64,000 bases of DNA from Capsicum annuum (Eukaryota; Streptophyta; Magnoliopsida; Solanales; Solanaceae): assembly GCF_002878395.1 (NCBI RefSeq), contig NC_061122.1, forward strand, positions 80,153,930 through 80,217,929, in the 5' to 3' direction. Positions 34,571 through 47,700 of the stretch are shown here, piece by piece (the stretch's first letter is position 1; every line of letters begins with the position of its first letter). The notes under the pieces are model-generated. The model was not told where the DNA came from, ran no database searches, and worked only from the letters and a program-made list of their open reading frames with translations. A program made the position numbers and the translations under genes.

Positions 34571-35330
34571 AGAATTACATGATAAAGTTTATGGTTTGTT
34601 ATACACTTCTGGATCTGATTTCAATTATAATTCAGAATCAGATTCTAAAAATGAAGTTGATTTGCTTGATTTATCTATTGATAATAAAAATATTAATGAT
34701 TTATGTGTTAATTGCAAAGGTGATACTTGCACTTGTAATGATGAATTTTATAAATTACAGTCCCAATTTAGAGATTTGAATATGAGGACTATCACTTCTG
34801 ATAATGTGTTAGAATTACTAAAAGAAGTTTCTGATGAAACACTTTGTGGAAAAATTATAAATTTATCCATATATTCAAAACAAAAAAATGTTGATTGCAA
34901 TTCTTCTCAACTTGAGAAAAAGTTTGATTATTTTGCACCTTATTCGTTATCAGAGGTTAATAAGTGTCTTGCTATGAATTCTGCCCCTAGTAGAGATACT
35001 TCTTTTGATGATTTAAAAATTTAAGTTGAAAACTTGAAAAAGGAGATTAAATCTCTTAAACAAAATCAAATGACTTGTAATCACAGTATTTCCTAAATAG
35101 AGAAAGATATTTCTGCCACAAAAATTTTCAAAGAAAAAGGTAAGATTAATGAAGAAAATGAAGAAGATGATATTCTTCAAAAATCTCTTGATTTAAAAAA
35201 TGATTATTTTCTGGGAATGATGCAAATTATTAAATGGTATGTTAAATGTACTATTCTGATTGATAATTATTTCCATGTAACTGATGTTGCTATGATTGAT
35301 AGTGAGCAGATGTTAGTTGCATTCAAGAAG
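34571..35330 (+). pseudogene. pararetroviral polyprotein linker region
   Basis: An open piece of 142 residues (34596-35024) is acidic and serine/asparagine-rich and has several cysteines. It is followed by stops and a lysine-rich, coiled-coil-like stretch to about 35330. It lies between the zinc finger and the protease. I recognise no enzymatic motif; it may be the region between capsid and protease. Confidence 0.5.
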
Positions 35331-35850
35331 GGTTAATTCCCACAAAATATTTTCATAAAACAACCCATGTAGTTAAATTGCATCTGGACATACTCTTGAT
35401 ATAGAGTTTAAGTTACCAAATACTCATATTTTTCAGAATAAAGTTGCATTCCACATTTCTTCTTTTTGATAAAAAATTAGTTATACCCTCCAATTATACT
35501 TGGAACTCCGTTTATTAATATCATTTATCCTTATATGCATATTGATGCAAAAATATTTACTGCTACTTACAAGAATAAAGAAATATCTTATTCTTTTTTT
35601 TACAGATCCAGTAACTAGAGATATTAATACTTTAATTGAGATAAAGTAAAAGCATGTTGATTCTTTACAACTTGAACTACTTAGCATGAATATATGTGAT
35701 ACTATGAAATCTTCTAAGATACAGGAAAATATTAAATTTATTTTCGAACAAATGGCTATTGATATTTATGTCGAACTCCCAGTGCTTTCTGGAATAGAAA
35801 AAAGCATATTGTCACTCTTCCTTATGAAGATAATTTCTCCGAGGATGATA
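35331..35850 (+). pseudogene. pararetroviral protease remnant
   Basis: The only clear motif is ILGTPFI near 35490-35515, the flap-side signature of the caulimovirid aspartic protease. The catalytic aspartate block upstream cannot be recognised. Many stops follow up to the RT region. Confidence 0.5.
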
Positions 35851-36570
35851 TACCGATGAAATCTCAACCATGTCAAATAGAAATTGATAATTTATTTCAA
35901 AAGGGTTTGATAAAACCTTCAAAATCTCCTTGGTCTTGCACTGCTTTTATGATAATAATTCAGTAGAAAAAGAACGTGGTGTTCTCAGGTTAGTAATAAA
36001 TTACAAACCTTTGAATAAATATTTAAATTAGATTAGGTATCCTATTCCAAATAAAAGAGATTTGCTTTCAAGATTATATGACACCAATATATTCTCAAAA
36101 TTTGATTTAAAATCTTGATATTGGAAAATTCAAATATTTAAAGAGTATACTTATAGAACTACTTTTAATATTCTATTTGGACAATATGAATGGAATATCA
36201 TGCCATTCGGCTTGAAAATGCCCCTTCTGAATTCCAGAAAATCATGAATGATATTTTTAATCCTTATATGAATTTCATCATTATTTATATTGATTATATA
36301 TTAGTGTTTTCAAAAACATTTGAATTATATATCAAACATCTTGAAATTTTTAAGAAAAGTATGATACAAAATAGTTTGGTGATAGCTAAATAAAAAATGA
36401 GTTTGTTTCAAAATGACTTAGATTTTTAGGACATAATATTTATTAGGAAAAGATTACTCCCATACAAAGATCTATTGATTTTGCATCTAAATTTTCTGAT
36501 GTCATTACCAACAGAACTCAGTTGCAGAGATTCTTGGGAAGTTTAAATTATATATCCCCCATCTATAAAA
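35851..36570 (+). pseudogene. pararetroviral reverse transcriptase, broken
   Basis: The RT palm and fingers are readable in order: a basic KGLIKPSKSPW block near 35910, a YPIPNKRDLL block near 36040, FDLKS near 36100, MPFGL-like residues near 36200 and the catalytic box near 36285-36297. In that box the second aspartate is replaced by tyrosine (codon 36295-36297), which by itself would remove activity. Frameshifts lie near 35960 and 36190, and stops near 36028, 36118 and 36391. Confidence 0.75.
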
Positions 36571-36619
36571 ATTTGTCAAGCGAGTTAGCCTCACTATATG
36601 ACAGATCTAGTTAAACGAA

Positions 36620-37065
36620 TTAAACAGAGTGTTAAATCCTCAACCCTGTTTGACTTTAGCCAACCCAGCTTGGCAAAAGATTTTTGAAATTGATGCATCT
36701 AATATTGGTTATGGTGGAATACTGAAACAAGTTAATCCCTATAATAAATCTAAATACCTGACAAGATTTCACTCAGAAAAATGGACTGAAGCCCAAAGAC
36801 ATATACTACTATGGCTCATGAAATGTTAACCATTTTTAAATGTGTTTTAAAATTTTAATATGATCTATACAATCAAAAGTTTTTGATAAAAACTGATGTT
36901 CAATCTGTCAAATACATGTTTGATAAGGATTTTAAACATGATGCTTTGAAATTAATATTTGCAAGGTGGCAAGCTCAATTAGCTCCTTTATATTTCAAAA
37001 TTCAATATAAAAAAGGGAATTGATAATTCTCTCCCTAATTTCTTATCTCGAGAATATCTTAGTTA
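36620..37065 (+). pseudogene. pararetroviral RNase H, broken
   Basis: An open piece from 36629 contains the EIDASNIGYGGIL motif with the first catalytic aspartate. It is frameshifted after about 36830. A KTDVQSVKYM block near 36890 corresponds to a later RNase H motif. No integrase follows. Confidence 0.65.
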
Positions 37066-37068
37066 AAA

Positions 37069-38733
37069 ATGAATTTTTATACTTCTTTTTTGTCTGAAAA
37101 GACCTTGGTCACCATCTTGAAGGTAATACCATTATACAACGATTTGCAAAATCTTATAATTTATAAAATTATCCATGATATGATTGAAATTAAATTTTAT
37201 GTCTATAACTATGACAAATTCAAAGAAATGTTTGATCTGTACGAATACAGTTTATTTGAATAACCATGATTATTATTCGTGCAGTATAGATCCTCCATGG
37301 CATTGGGCTAGAGGAAAAGGAAGAAGTAGAATAGGGGGAATATCTTCCCTAGGGAGATCAAATTCTCAAGGATTGTCATATAAATCCTCATCTAATTCCC
37401 TAGTTATACAAATAGGATATAAGAGTTTGATAAACTCTAAGTATCACAGAAAGGAGAATCCTCGTCATCTTCTTCAATTCACCTGGAAGATATTCCAGAA
37501 GATAGTTTGTTATACGGACATTGAAGGCATATTTAGCCTCCCAAAAACAAAGTGATACATTTTCTTCAATTGCTAAAGAAAAGGACAATAATGATATCAA
37601 GTCCTATGAAAAGATAGAAAATAAAGAAATGATATTTCTGGTTGAAAACTCTGAGATTCAAAGGAGAAATAAGCCATGGAAGATATTCCAGAAATATTTG
37701 ATAAATGGACTATATTTTCTGGGTGAGTCATACAAAACCCGTTCTTATTATGAGACTATTCTCACTTCCATAGGCAGTGCATATTTTCCACAGGCAGTGC
37801 AGATTTTGAAACTTTCCTGAGTATAATACCGAAAAGAATGTTTATAACTTCTCAAAATTTATTATCAAATGAATTATATCCATTAAAGAGTGGGGGATGA
37901 CCACAATGATCAAAAGACAAATCAGTCTTAACAAAACCCGTATAAATTTCACTTATTAGGACTATATTCACACATTTGATAAAGTGCTCTATTATAATAA
38001 TGACCGATATAAACATACCTGGTTTATGAAAGTCTATGCAAAGATATTTGCAGACCCAATTCCTAACTGGTTTTTGAACTGGTGATCATACCACTGTCCA
38101 ACCATTAAAATATTATTGGACCCATTCCTTAAGTTATACAAAAAATGGGCCAATGTCTCACCAATGTTAAACGACTTATACCACGCAGATCGTATCTGTT
38201 ATTTAGATAAAATTAATTAAATCTATTTCTTTATTAAATTCTTGGTTCCTTGGATACACAAATGGGCTCCAGAACTGGGATTTACAAAAGAACAAATTCA
38301 TGATTTGTATTGGATATTTTATAATAATTTCTGGGATAAATTAATGAGGAAAGATACCAAGACCAAACAATTATATGGTCAGGAACTCTTGGACTCTATT
38401 GACAAAAAGTCTAAGAATGTACAACAGCTCCTCAAAAGGATGTAATTGAGGACAGTTCAATCAGGCACATTGCTAGAAGAATCTCCGTACAAGATGGAGA
38501 TAAAGATGAAGTGATTACTAGATATTTAGAATAAGTTAAAAGAAATTTACTTCACTCTATTAATCAATATGATAAGTCAGGCACTTTGATGAAAAGTGTG
38601 ACCAGCGATGATATAGTAGAGGAAGATTTTCAAGACTCTCAGCTCATTTCCTCAGATAAGATACTATCTAAAGACACTATTAAAATGACTGAAGAATTCA
38701 TTAAGAAGATAAAAGGGAAAAATAAAATATAAA
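37069..38733 (+). pseudogene. downstream pararetroviral ORF region, function unassigned
   Basis: Open pieces at 37069-37263, 37521-37820 and 38242-38445 and the frames between them form one broken ORF region after RNase H. It is rich in W, Y, F and K, for example SYKTRSYYETILTSIGSA and WFMKVYAKIFADPIPNWFLN. It ends in a lysine-rich tail near 38733. In caulimovirids this position often holds the transactivator/inclusion-body ORF, but I cannot show homology by eye. Confidence 0.45.
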
Positions 38734-38739
38734 CAGTAC

Positions 38740-39000
38740 ATATATTATTTACACTCAGTAGATATACTGCACACACAGTAGAAACACTGTGTAAGAGACC
38801 TGAATATGGGACCTATTTTACTGTACATAGAGTCTTTTTATATATAGAGAGAGGCCTTTGGTTGTTACAGAAGTCAGGAGCTCTCTAGTACAGTACAATA
38901 CTCTCTTGTAATTTTTTCTCTTGTACAATTCTCTCAAGTGTGAATAATCAATCTCCTTTCAATACTATTCCAGACTTGCTATTGGCCGATTAAGGTATTT
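38740..39000 (+). promoter_or_regulatory. pararetroviral intergenic region with TATA box
   Basis: After the last ORF comes a CACACAGTAGAAACACTGTG inverted pair (38770-38790) and TATATATAG at 38839-38847. About 60 to 140 bases further on are T/C-rich runs and TGTGAATAATCAATC. This resembles the promoter and transcript-start or polyadenylation region that lies between the last and first ORFs of circular pararetrovirus genomes. Activity cannot be judged from sequence. Confidence 0.5.
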
Positions 39001-39880
39001 ATTTTATCTTTTGCTTTGAGAAATTTTAAGCCTTTCTCTTCCTCTCCCTTTGTGACTATGTCCGACTAAGACTATTTTATATCTATGTTGGATATCTAAC
39101 TTCTTTTGCATAATAATTATGAAACATCTAGACTCTATCAAAATATAAAGGAATTTTTTATTTAGTTTCTTGACTTGTTTCTGAGATGGTGGGACAGTCG
39201 AATTCAGTACTGCTTTTGTTGGCTTTGCCTTAGTGGCTCCGTCTATCAATTCATGACTCTTAAGCCTATTAAAGTTGTTGAATAAGGGCGCCTTCTTTCA
39301 TGGTTAGAACTACTAGACACATGGGCTCAACATAAGTATGTATTGTATTCAGACAGGCCCCTTGCTTGGTTAAAAAATTTATACTTCCATAAATTCATAA
39401 GCTATGTGAAATTCTTGTATATTTTGTTTCACCTGAATTATATGTCTGGACGGCCGCATGGATTACCGCCAGCTGTCAATACTAGTTTAAGTAATAATTG
39501 CTAACATTATTTTTCAATATATCATATATGTTTGTTATGTTTATGTAAAGTTTGATAATAATATATTAAAAGTATTTAATTCTTAAAAGATATTCAATTT
39601 AAATGACAAAAAATGTAAAGAGTAAATGGGCCTTGTATTTGATTGATTACAAAATGCTTTAAAACTTACAAGCTACAAGATTGCAATTACATCTCGCTAA
39701 TTTCACAAAGTTAAATACTTCAATTTAAATTTAAAAGATTCAACAAATCAAATGATTAATTGACAATTCTAAAAATTTTCATCATTTTTCCAATTCACTC
39801 ATGTTAATATTAATGGGAACTGACTAAGTACTGTTAAATTCAATGGGAACAAAGTCATATATTGGACTTGATTGTGTTGA
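39001..39880. other. unassigned AT-rich stretch
   Basis: I see no supported gene. 39001-39440 may be leader or first-ORF sequence of the pararetrovirus, or older unrelated DNA; its translations are broken in all frames. 39440-39880 is very AT-rich and likely the 3' untranslated and subterminal part of the hAT element that reads leftward from 42063. I could not find a terminal inverted repeat. Confidence 0.4.
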
Positions 39881-42063
39881 ATTATCCCTTGAAGTCATTA
39901 TTTCTTCAAGATATTCTTCATCTTTTGGATCCACGTATACTCCTTGATTTCTTCGGTCCTCTCTAATTCAGTCTCTGATAAAAACTAGAATGTTTATGGC
40001 ATTGCCCCCCAGTGAGTGTCCGGTGTCTCCAAGTTGTTGGCGTCCTTGACTAAAAGAACTCTCTAATGCCACAGTAGATATTATAACATTAAATATATCT
40101 CAAGCTTATCTTAAAAGTATAGGATATTGTATTTTATTATTCTTCCATCATTCGAACATGTTGATCATTCCTCTACGATCCTCTATACTATCTAAGATAA
40201 TACGTAAGCTCTTTTTCAACTAACGATTCTTTGTGTTAAAGGCAACACTCCATTTCAAACTGGTAAATCAAAAACACAATAAGCAGGAATACTATGTGCT
40301 TGTCTTTTAGAAGATAATGGCTCCTCAAGAGGATGGAGAGAGGGAGTCGGAGTAACATATGACGGTAAAGAATTTTCAAGTAAATCAGCATAATAATTGT
40401 ATAATATGTTGATGTAAAAATTAACATCAAACATAACCGTAATCAAGGATGGTTCTTCTTCAGATTGTACTTATAAAGCAGAATAAATAAGAGAAGCATA
40501 TTTGGACATAGGATTATATTTCATACATGAATTTATTATAGCACTAGCCAAGTAAACAGAGGAAACGAATAAACATATATTTTAAATTTATCAATCATTA
40601 AAGCAATAGCATCTTCGTAATCTAGTTTAGATTTATATTCATTAAGCAATAAATAAATATCGGCTAAATAAGCTAAAATAGTACAAACAGTGAGATAATA
40701 AGCACCAGAAAATCCAATTGTAGCTAGATAAAAAAATTGCAAGAAAATAATAACATCATCAATTTTAGCCTAATAATACACTCAGGAAAAGCACCAACAA
40801 ATTGATTAAAAGTCATACTAATAGGAACTTTATTAATATTTCAAGTATTTAAAAAATCATAAGTAAAATTCCATCTAATATCTATTTCTTCAGGCATTAA
40901 TCTTGGTCTAAGTTCACTTTCCTGACATTTTGTTTTAAATTCTGCAAGTCTAACTTTTCTATTATTTTCTTGAATAAATCCAAAAACAAACTTAATTTTT
41001 TCAATAGAAAGCTCAAAAAAAAGCAATACCATCTTTTATAATTAAATTATATATATGGAAAGCACACGTAACATGAAATATTTCGAGTAACGGTGGAGAA
41101 AGTTTAATTTTTAACAGTTCAATAGAAGCCTTGTTGTTAGATGTATTATCAAAAGATAAAAATAAAATTTTATTTTCAATACCATAATATCTTACAACTT
41201 TTGTAATAGATTCATAATAAATTTCCCAGTGTGTCTATGGTCTTCATCATACAAAAAAGCTAAAATATATTTTTGTATAACAAAATTACTATCTACCCAA
41301 TGAGAAGTAATTGCTAAATAATTATTTTTATTAACAGAACGACCAAGATCAGAAGTTAGAACAACTCTACATGGAAAATTTTTTAATAATGCAGATAAAT
41401 AATAAACATATTATGCATAGAGTCTAAAATATCAGACTAACAAATACTTCTAAGAATACCTTAAAACATAGAATTATAATTTTTTGAATATAATGAATAA
41501 AAGCTTCAGAAAAAACAAAAGAGAAAGGCAAATATCCCAAAACTATCATTTTTGTGAATTCTTCATGATCCTTCATTTTATTATAATTTTGAAATAATTT
41601 ATCAATTTTTTGATCCAATATAGTTTGAGTTACCCCCAACAATCTCACCACTTTTTGCCTCATCTAGCTATTTTTGTGTTGACGTTGGAAATGTATAATC
41701 AACTGACCCATACCTCATTTATTACCTTCGGTCTTATGCTCATATAATTCCCGACGGATATTGCGTTGGACCTTAGTTGTCTTTTTCTACACGAGTAAAA
41801 AAATTTACACAATATTAGTTCTTTATGAGATCTTATAGGGGCCGAAAAGGAAGATTAATCAATTTAGATGGAACATAAACATTACTAGCTTCAGGTGTAA
41901 TATCAACATCACCAGTATTTTCATCTACACTTACTGGGTCGACTTCATTCTCTTCTTATATATCATAATTTTTTGGACTTTCAAAAAATCCATATCGTGA
42001 GCACCTACATCTATTTCATTCTTAAAAGGTTCGATAATTGGTACTAGAGGTACACAAGTATAT
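39881..42063 (-). pseudogene. hAT-family transposase, C-terminal and central parts
   Basis: On the minus strand the conserved hAT blocks appear in order. A BED-finger-like stretch lies near 41790-41690 with its cysteines degraded. A core block with SFDNTSNNKASIELL, FHVTCAFHIYNLIIKDGI and a CQESELRPRLMPEEIDIRWN motif spans about 41160-40860. ATIGFSGAYYLTVCTILAYL lies near 40710. The C-terminal dimerisation region reads ESSFSQGRQQLGDTGHSLGG and ends in DPKDEEYLEEIM near 39905. Stops and frameshifts are frequent. The N terminus is displaced to 53458 by the LTR element between 42064 and 53364. Confidence 0.75.
42059..42063. repeat. target site duplication, left copy
   Basis: TATAT immediately before the 5' LTR. 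The identical TATAT follows the 3' LTR at 53365-53369, so the whole element between them arose from one insertion event into the hAT gene. Confidence 0.7.
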
Positions 42064-44708
42064 TTCAATGAACCTTGAGGTTATTTTCTATATTTATAAT
42101 TATCTTCATTATTTGAGCTTCTCCATAACTTTCCCAAGTCATTTATGACTTGTTGGGACTGACGATTTGGTTACAGGGTAGTTCATTTTGTTTTTAGAGT
42201 CAATTCCCTGTTTAGAAGTCTTCGCTGATTCCAAACGGCTATCAAGAAAAAACTTTAGTGAAATGATCTCGGATAAAAATTCTGCATATGCCAGTAGATC
42301 TAGAATATTAATTTTAATTTAGGTAGACCTTTGGTTCGGGTCCCAATGCACTCGAGCTCATTTTGACCTATTGGTTAAAAAGTTAAAAATTAGAAAAAAT
42401 AGGTATGGGACCTATATTTGGTCAAAACAATCTCGTATTGAAAATCCAACTTCACCATCACATTCAGAATGTCGATTTTAGTCTAGGGAGACCCTTGGTT
42501 CAGTTCCCAAGGCTCCCGAACTTATTTTGGGTTATTGAGCAAAATTTATGAAAAATAATGAAAGTTTAGGTGTGGACCCCACTCTTTGCCTAAAAGATCT
42601 CTTATGAAAGTTTTGATAACTCCAGTGGATTTGAAATGTGGTTTTACACTCAAAATTCATTAATAGATCATATAATTTGGATTTCGTATGAGTTCTGAGG
42701 GTCAAAAACTCAAAAATGAGTTTGTTGTCATCTAGTGCAATCGCGATCGTGGCCAAGAGAGTACGATATTAGAAGAGAGAGCTATCGCGGCTCGTGTGAC
42801 TGTGATAGCGATAGCTGAGAACTGGTAGGGGCTATATAAAGGTCCCAAGACACGTTTGGACAGTTTCCCCTTCACTATTTAGACATAGGAACCCCAAAAT
42901 TAGTGTAATAATTCAAAATTGGTCATCGGGGTGACTTAGGAGCTTAATTATCATCTTATATCACGATTATCTTCAATATTAAGGTAAGAATTCCTTGGAT
43001 TCATGCTTGAATTTCCTAGTTTGGACCCAAAACCCTAATTTAGTTTAGGGCTTGATTTTAGCTCAAAGTATGCTTAGTTTTCATCCATTCTTTGAGGATT
43101 ATGATTCCTTATTCATGTGTGAATATTGGGTTAGCCTCGGAAACTCTTTTCCATATGTGGGACCCACTTGGGGTTTTGGTATTATTTTTAGACCCGAAGC
43201 ACAATAGTGCAATATGGGTATCATTAGACTCGCATTGATGAGTAGATTATGGTTTTGATAGTGCAATGGAATTTTGAGGATTTGAAAAGTGAAGATGAGC
43301 ATGTGGTGCATGAAGTGAGGTTTTGTAATTTGGCCTTAAGGTTGGCTTCTGTCTACTCTTCTTCATAGATGATGTATGATATATATTGCGTGTGAATGTG
43401 AATGTTCAGATTGATATTGGATAGAATGAATTAGTATTGAATATACATACAAATTTGGGGATTAGATGGGGTTTTGATCTGTAGGTTGAATTACTTAATA
43501 CCTTTGTAGAATCCTATTGTTTTCTCTCTAGTTTGGATAAATTTGTAGAATGTATATGTATAATGCTATGCTTGGAATATAGTTTTAGCATTTGAAACAT
43601 GATTTGTATATTTAGCCTTATTAGGCTAGTGTGATAGTTTTGGAACCATAAGTGTGGTAGAGTTGATCATTATTATGGCTAACTTATGGCAGATTGGTCA
43701 TTGATTCAGTATCAAGATTTAAGGTATGTCCTCAGCCTCTCCTATCTTATGATTACATTATTATACACGATTATTTCATTTCTATCCATATGATTAAAAA
43801 CCTCGAGTATGATAGTATTTAAATACCGATAAGTGTTATAATGAGGTCTAAAATGAGAATATAATGATATAGGTTATGCTTGAGATGACCTCATGTTTAT
43901 ATGTATATATATCTTTATATATATATATATATATAGCTATATGAAAATATGTTACTACTTCCTTCCTTATTTATTTTATATAGTCTTTACTTCACCTTGT
44001 ATATTACTATATATCTTTTTTTTGCTCTTTATTCATTTATTGACATGGGATTATGGTATAGCATTGACGTATGTTGAATATAGCTGGAATAAGAGAGTTC
44101 ACCCTAATACTTCCTTAGTATTATTATGTTAGACACTTGGATATAAATATGATAGTATTCCCTTATTATTCTTATTGACTTATTATATATTTTATGGACA
44201 CTTGGGTGTAGTTTCCATTCTATTTATATGTTGTGTATATCTGCTTTATCTTTGGAGCTCAGTTGGCAGTTGCCCACTGAGTACCATTGTTTGGTACTCA
44301 TACTACATATCTGCAGCCAGCAGATCATAGTATAGGTTATCACCGTTGATGTGTTCATTGTTTGAAGTAGCCTTGGTTCGGACACTTAGAGTGAGCTCCT
44401 GATATTTGGAGTATTATTTATCTCTCTCTTATGTATTAGACTTGTCTCTAAGTTGTATTCGGAGACAAGTTATATCATTGTATAATTCTCGATATATCAC
44501 TTTTGTACTTTTATGATATTAGAAGCTATTGTACCAATACCACCAAGTTTTGGGATTCTTCTATGTATTGATCTTTAATCCATATATTTTTATTCTTTTC
44601 CTTATATTATTGAGTAGTCTGTTACTATCCATTTCAAACTATGGGTTGGCTTACCTACTGGTGAGTTATGGTAGGTGCCATCATGAGTTGAGGAATCGAG
44701 TTATGATA
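42064..44708 (+). repeat. 5' LTR (deleted form) of the 42-53 kb element
   Basis: Aligned with 48203-53364 from the AACCTTGAGGTTAT-like start to the GAGGAATCGAGTTATGATA end. A block corresponding to 49802-52296 of the other LTR is missing at about 43666; the break lies at TGA, which is present at both ends of the missing block. CG-rich inverted words (TCGCGATCGTGG, CTATCGCGGCTCG) lie at 42730-42825. An AT dinucleotide run is at 43917-43936. Confidence 0.8.
42833..42840 (+). promoter_or_regulatory. TATA box of 5' LTR (42-53 kb element)
   Basis: TATATAAA followed by GGTCCCAAGA, directly downstream of the CGCGATCG tract. It is the same as at 48965 in the 3' LTR. Confidence 0.65.
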
Positions 44709-44711
44709 AAT

Positions 44712-44727
44712 TGGTATCAGAGCCTAG
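44712..44727 (+). other. primer-binding site, initiator tRNA-Met
   Basis: TGGTATCAGAGCCTAG begins four bases after the LTR end. It is an excellent match to the usual tRNA-iMet primer site of plant LTR elements. Confidence 0.85.
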
Positions 44728-47700
44728 GTTTTATCGGTGTATTATTACAAGAGCTAAGTGTTAGTAGAGTTCTGCAGATCGGTGTGGAGATGTCTATAAC
44801 CTATCTTTGGGAGGCTACAGTGACATTTTAGGAAATTCACTTCATGACTCCTTATCATGTGTTTGGATTCCTATGAACTTTGAACACATTCTTTGACTCT
44901 ATTCTATCCCTAAAGAACAATATGATATTTTCAATAGATGTAGATGAGAATCCAATATGCATTTCTAGAATTTTTGTATAGTATCAGACTAGAGAGCTAG
45001 AGATGGATATCAAAGATCTCAGCGATAGCTTAAAAAGATTTGGGTTGAGTCCCCATCAGACTTGTGGAGTATGGTATGGTTCTTCAAGTCATGTGACCAT
45101 TCTAGATTATGAGGGGTAGTATCTTGAAGTATTCTAGATTCTTGGTTTGGTTATGTTTTGATGAGATACTAGTTCGAAGAAGGCCCCTGGTATGAGATAA
45201 GTGAGCGGCTAGAGTTAGCATGTATTCCAGGCTAGCCTAGAGTTCCTAAAATAGGTTGTGATATAGAAAGTTTGGATATAAATTTGTGGAGGTCTCTTAG
45301 CGTTAGTTGGCCATCCATTTGGGCTTAGTTTGTGTTCTCTCAATATTGATGCTTCAGGAGATGTTACGACTATAGAGAGACTGACTACTAGTCTAGGGAG
45401 TATCCCTAATATGAATTTTAGTTATTCAGCTCATTTAGATTAGCTCATGATATTGTAGCATCTTCAGTTATAGATGGCGTGCTTGGCACCACAATTGATA
45501 ATTCAGTCAGTCGATCTGATTTAGACTCGTTCAGATTTATTTTCCCTATGCACATTAGTCATCTGACTGCAAACGTTGTCAAGATTGGTGTGTTTTTACT
45601 TCTCTCATTTATCTCCTATGATGTGTATTAGGGTTTTCATACCCATTGACAATTATATGCCTTGATGAATTTATATTGATCATTATGTTCCTTATTGTTG
45701 ATTCATAATTATGTTACTACTCCATGGTTTTTTCCTTTTAGTAGTGGATGGAGTAGATCTATATTGATATTTTTACCCTATGGGTGTGTTTTTAGTTTCA
45801 AGCATTAGCCCTGTTATGGCCCTTGAGTGGTACATGATATTGATATTATTTTGGTACCGCCTGTTCAGTATATTAACATTGATATTTTTATTGCTACCAC
45901 TGTGTGAGCTTATTGATATTACTTGATATTATAACTTGATGTTGTTACATGATGAATTGATTCTTGCTAGGTAGTTGTATAGACTAGTTTAATCTAGTTA
46001 GAATTTTATTTTCATGTGATATTATTTAATGGCTTGAGTAGATATAGCCCGATTTGATGATTTCTTTCCCCTAGCGCGGCGAGGTTGACTGGTTTTCCTC
46101 TTGGTTTGCTGTATTAGATTGATTTCGAGGATGTATTGTGGTATCGAAGGTGACATGACCTTCTATGGTTTTTGTGGATTTTGAGTTGGCAATTTAGTTA
46201 TCTTACCTATTTTTGAGTTAGAGATCCTTAGACTTGCCTCCTGGTTATTGAAGGATTTTATTTTGGCTATCTCTTCTAATATAACCCATTTGTGAGATAG
46301 ACCAGTTTGAGATCCATTGTTCATTTATGGTTATTTCCTTGTCTGATAGCGATTTGATGTTGACTGAGATGCCATGGATTTATCTCATAGGTAAGTTAGG
46401 TTCATTCCCTTGTGATGGATTGCCTTGTTGTTACTATAGAAATTGGATACTCCTTTGTCATTGTGATATGGTTTTGTCTAGAGGAGTTCAAAAGATAGAG
46501 ACAGGTAGTCTTTCCTGTGATCGCTTCTTAAGTTGGAAAATTAGAAACACTTTAGCTTGAGTTGTTAGTACTCTGGTGGTTGTCTCGACTTTGACCTTGG
46601 ATTTGAGATTGGTATTTCTTCTTTGATGATGTGGTTCTTGGGTAGATTTAGGAAATCCCTATTTCAGTATTTATTTGGCCTAGTAAGGCTTAATGGAGAG
46701 ATTCTTCTTGATGATAAATGTTTATGGCTATGTCTTTGCCTAGATGGGGTATTGTATTGGTTAGTTTCCGACTTAAATTGCATTTTGGTAAGTTGCTAAA
46801 GTTTTTGCCTTCACTGATGTGGTTTTAGGTCTTGAGAAGTCTTGAGTATGTTTGGATAGTTCATGCACTCCAGCGCATATGGGGTAGGATTATATACATT
46901 TTCAGCCAGTGATTTTTCCTTTGGCATGATTTCTATTTTCCGACTATATTCTGTTCCCTCCTGTCGATATAGAGTTGGTTGCTTGTGATTATTCCTGCAG
47001 TGATTTTACTCTCTAGATATGTCTCAACTGTGGCTTGGTATGGTTTATCTTAGATATGTCAGATTTGGATACTATAATTGATTTGAGATAGTTGATATTG
47101 ATATAGCCTTATTAGCCTAGTTTTGGATTTTGACACCTTAGAATGGAAATTTGGAAGTATGATAGATTTGGAGCATTAATTCCTACTTGTTGTTAGTTTG
47201 ATTTAGATAATTAAGACTGAGAGATTCAACCTTGATATTGAGTTTTCAGCTTGGTGTTGTAGAGCTTGTATGCAGTTTTTGTTTTAGACTTGTCCTTGTT
47301 CAAATTTCATTTATAGACCGGTTGAGCCTACTTTATGGTTGCATAGTTGATCTTCTAGACTTTGGTTGGCTTATAGTTTATAAGTGTTCAAATAATAGCC
47401 CATGGGCCCTGTATTGGTTACTTCAGTTTTGAAATTGAGTTTCAATTTACTTTTGGGAATATTCGATGATTTACTCAGTGGGAGTAATATTCTTAAGTTG
47501 GATTCAGTATGGCTTCATTCTCGATAGAGGAGACATCCTAAAGTGGGATATTCAGTGATGAGTAGTTATACCTTAGATTTCAAAATTTTAGTTTGATTTT
47601 CATTCGAACTGGTTGCAGCATTGGCATGGATTGAATTCCTTGATTATTTCTATTTGTATGCCCAGATAATGCCTTATGAGCTTATTATCATGTTTACCTT

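Larger units (their letters stand above)
34057..39000 (+). other. endogenous pararetrovirus (caulimovirid-like) fragment
   Basis: A single genome-order fragment shows coat/zinc-finger, protease, RT, RNase H and a further ORF region, then a promoter-like intergenic sequence. The base composition is strongly AT-rich compared with the neighbouring Athila copies. There is no LTR, primer site or integrase, which separates it from the gypsy elements. The 5' end, including any movement-protein region, is missing; the reading is cut exactly at the LTR edge of Athila copy 5. Genus placement cannot be made by eye; endogenous pararetroviruses are common in Solanaceae. All reading frames are broken, so no complete viral gene is present. 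Confidence 0.75.

Noticed and set aside
43893..44831. Hydrophobic frames of 79 and 100 codons that look like membrane proteins
   Set aside because: They lie in the 5' LTR and primer-site region; the hydrophobicity comes from T-rich sequence, and the 3' LTR copy does not keep the frames.
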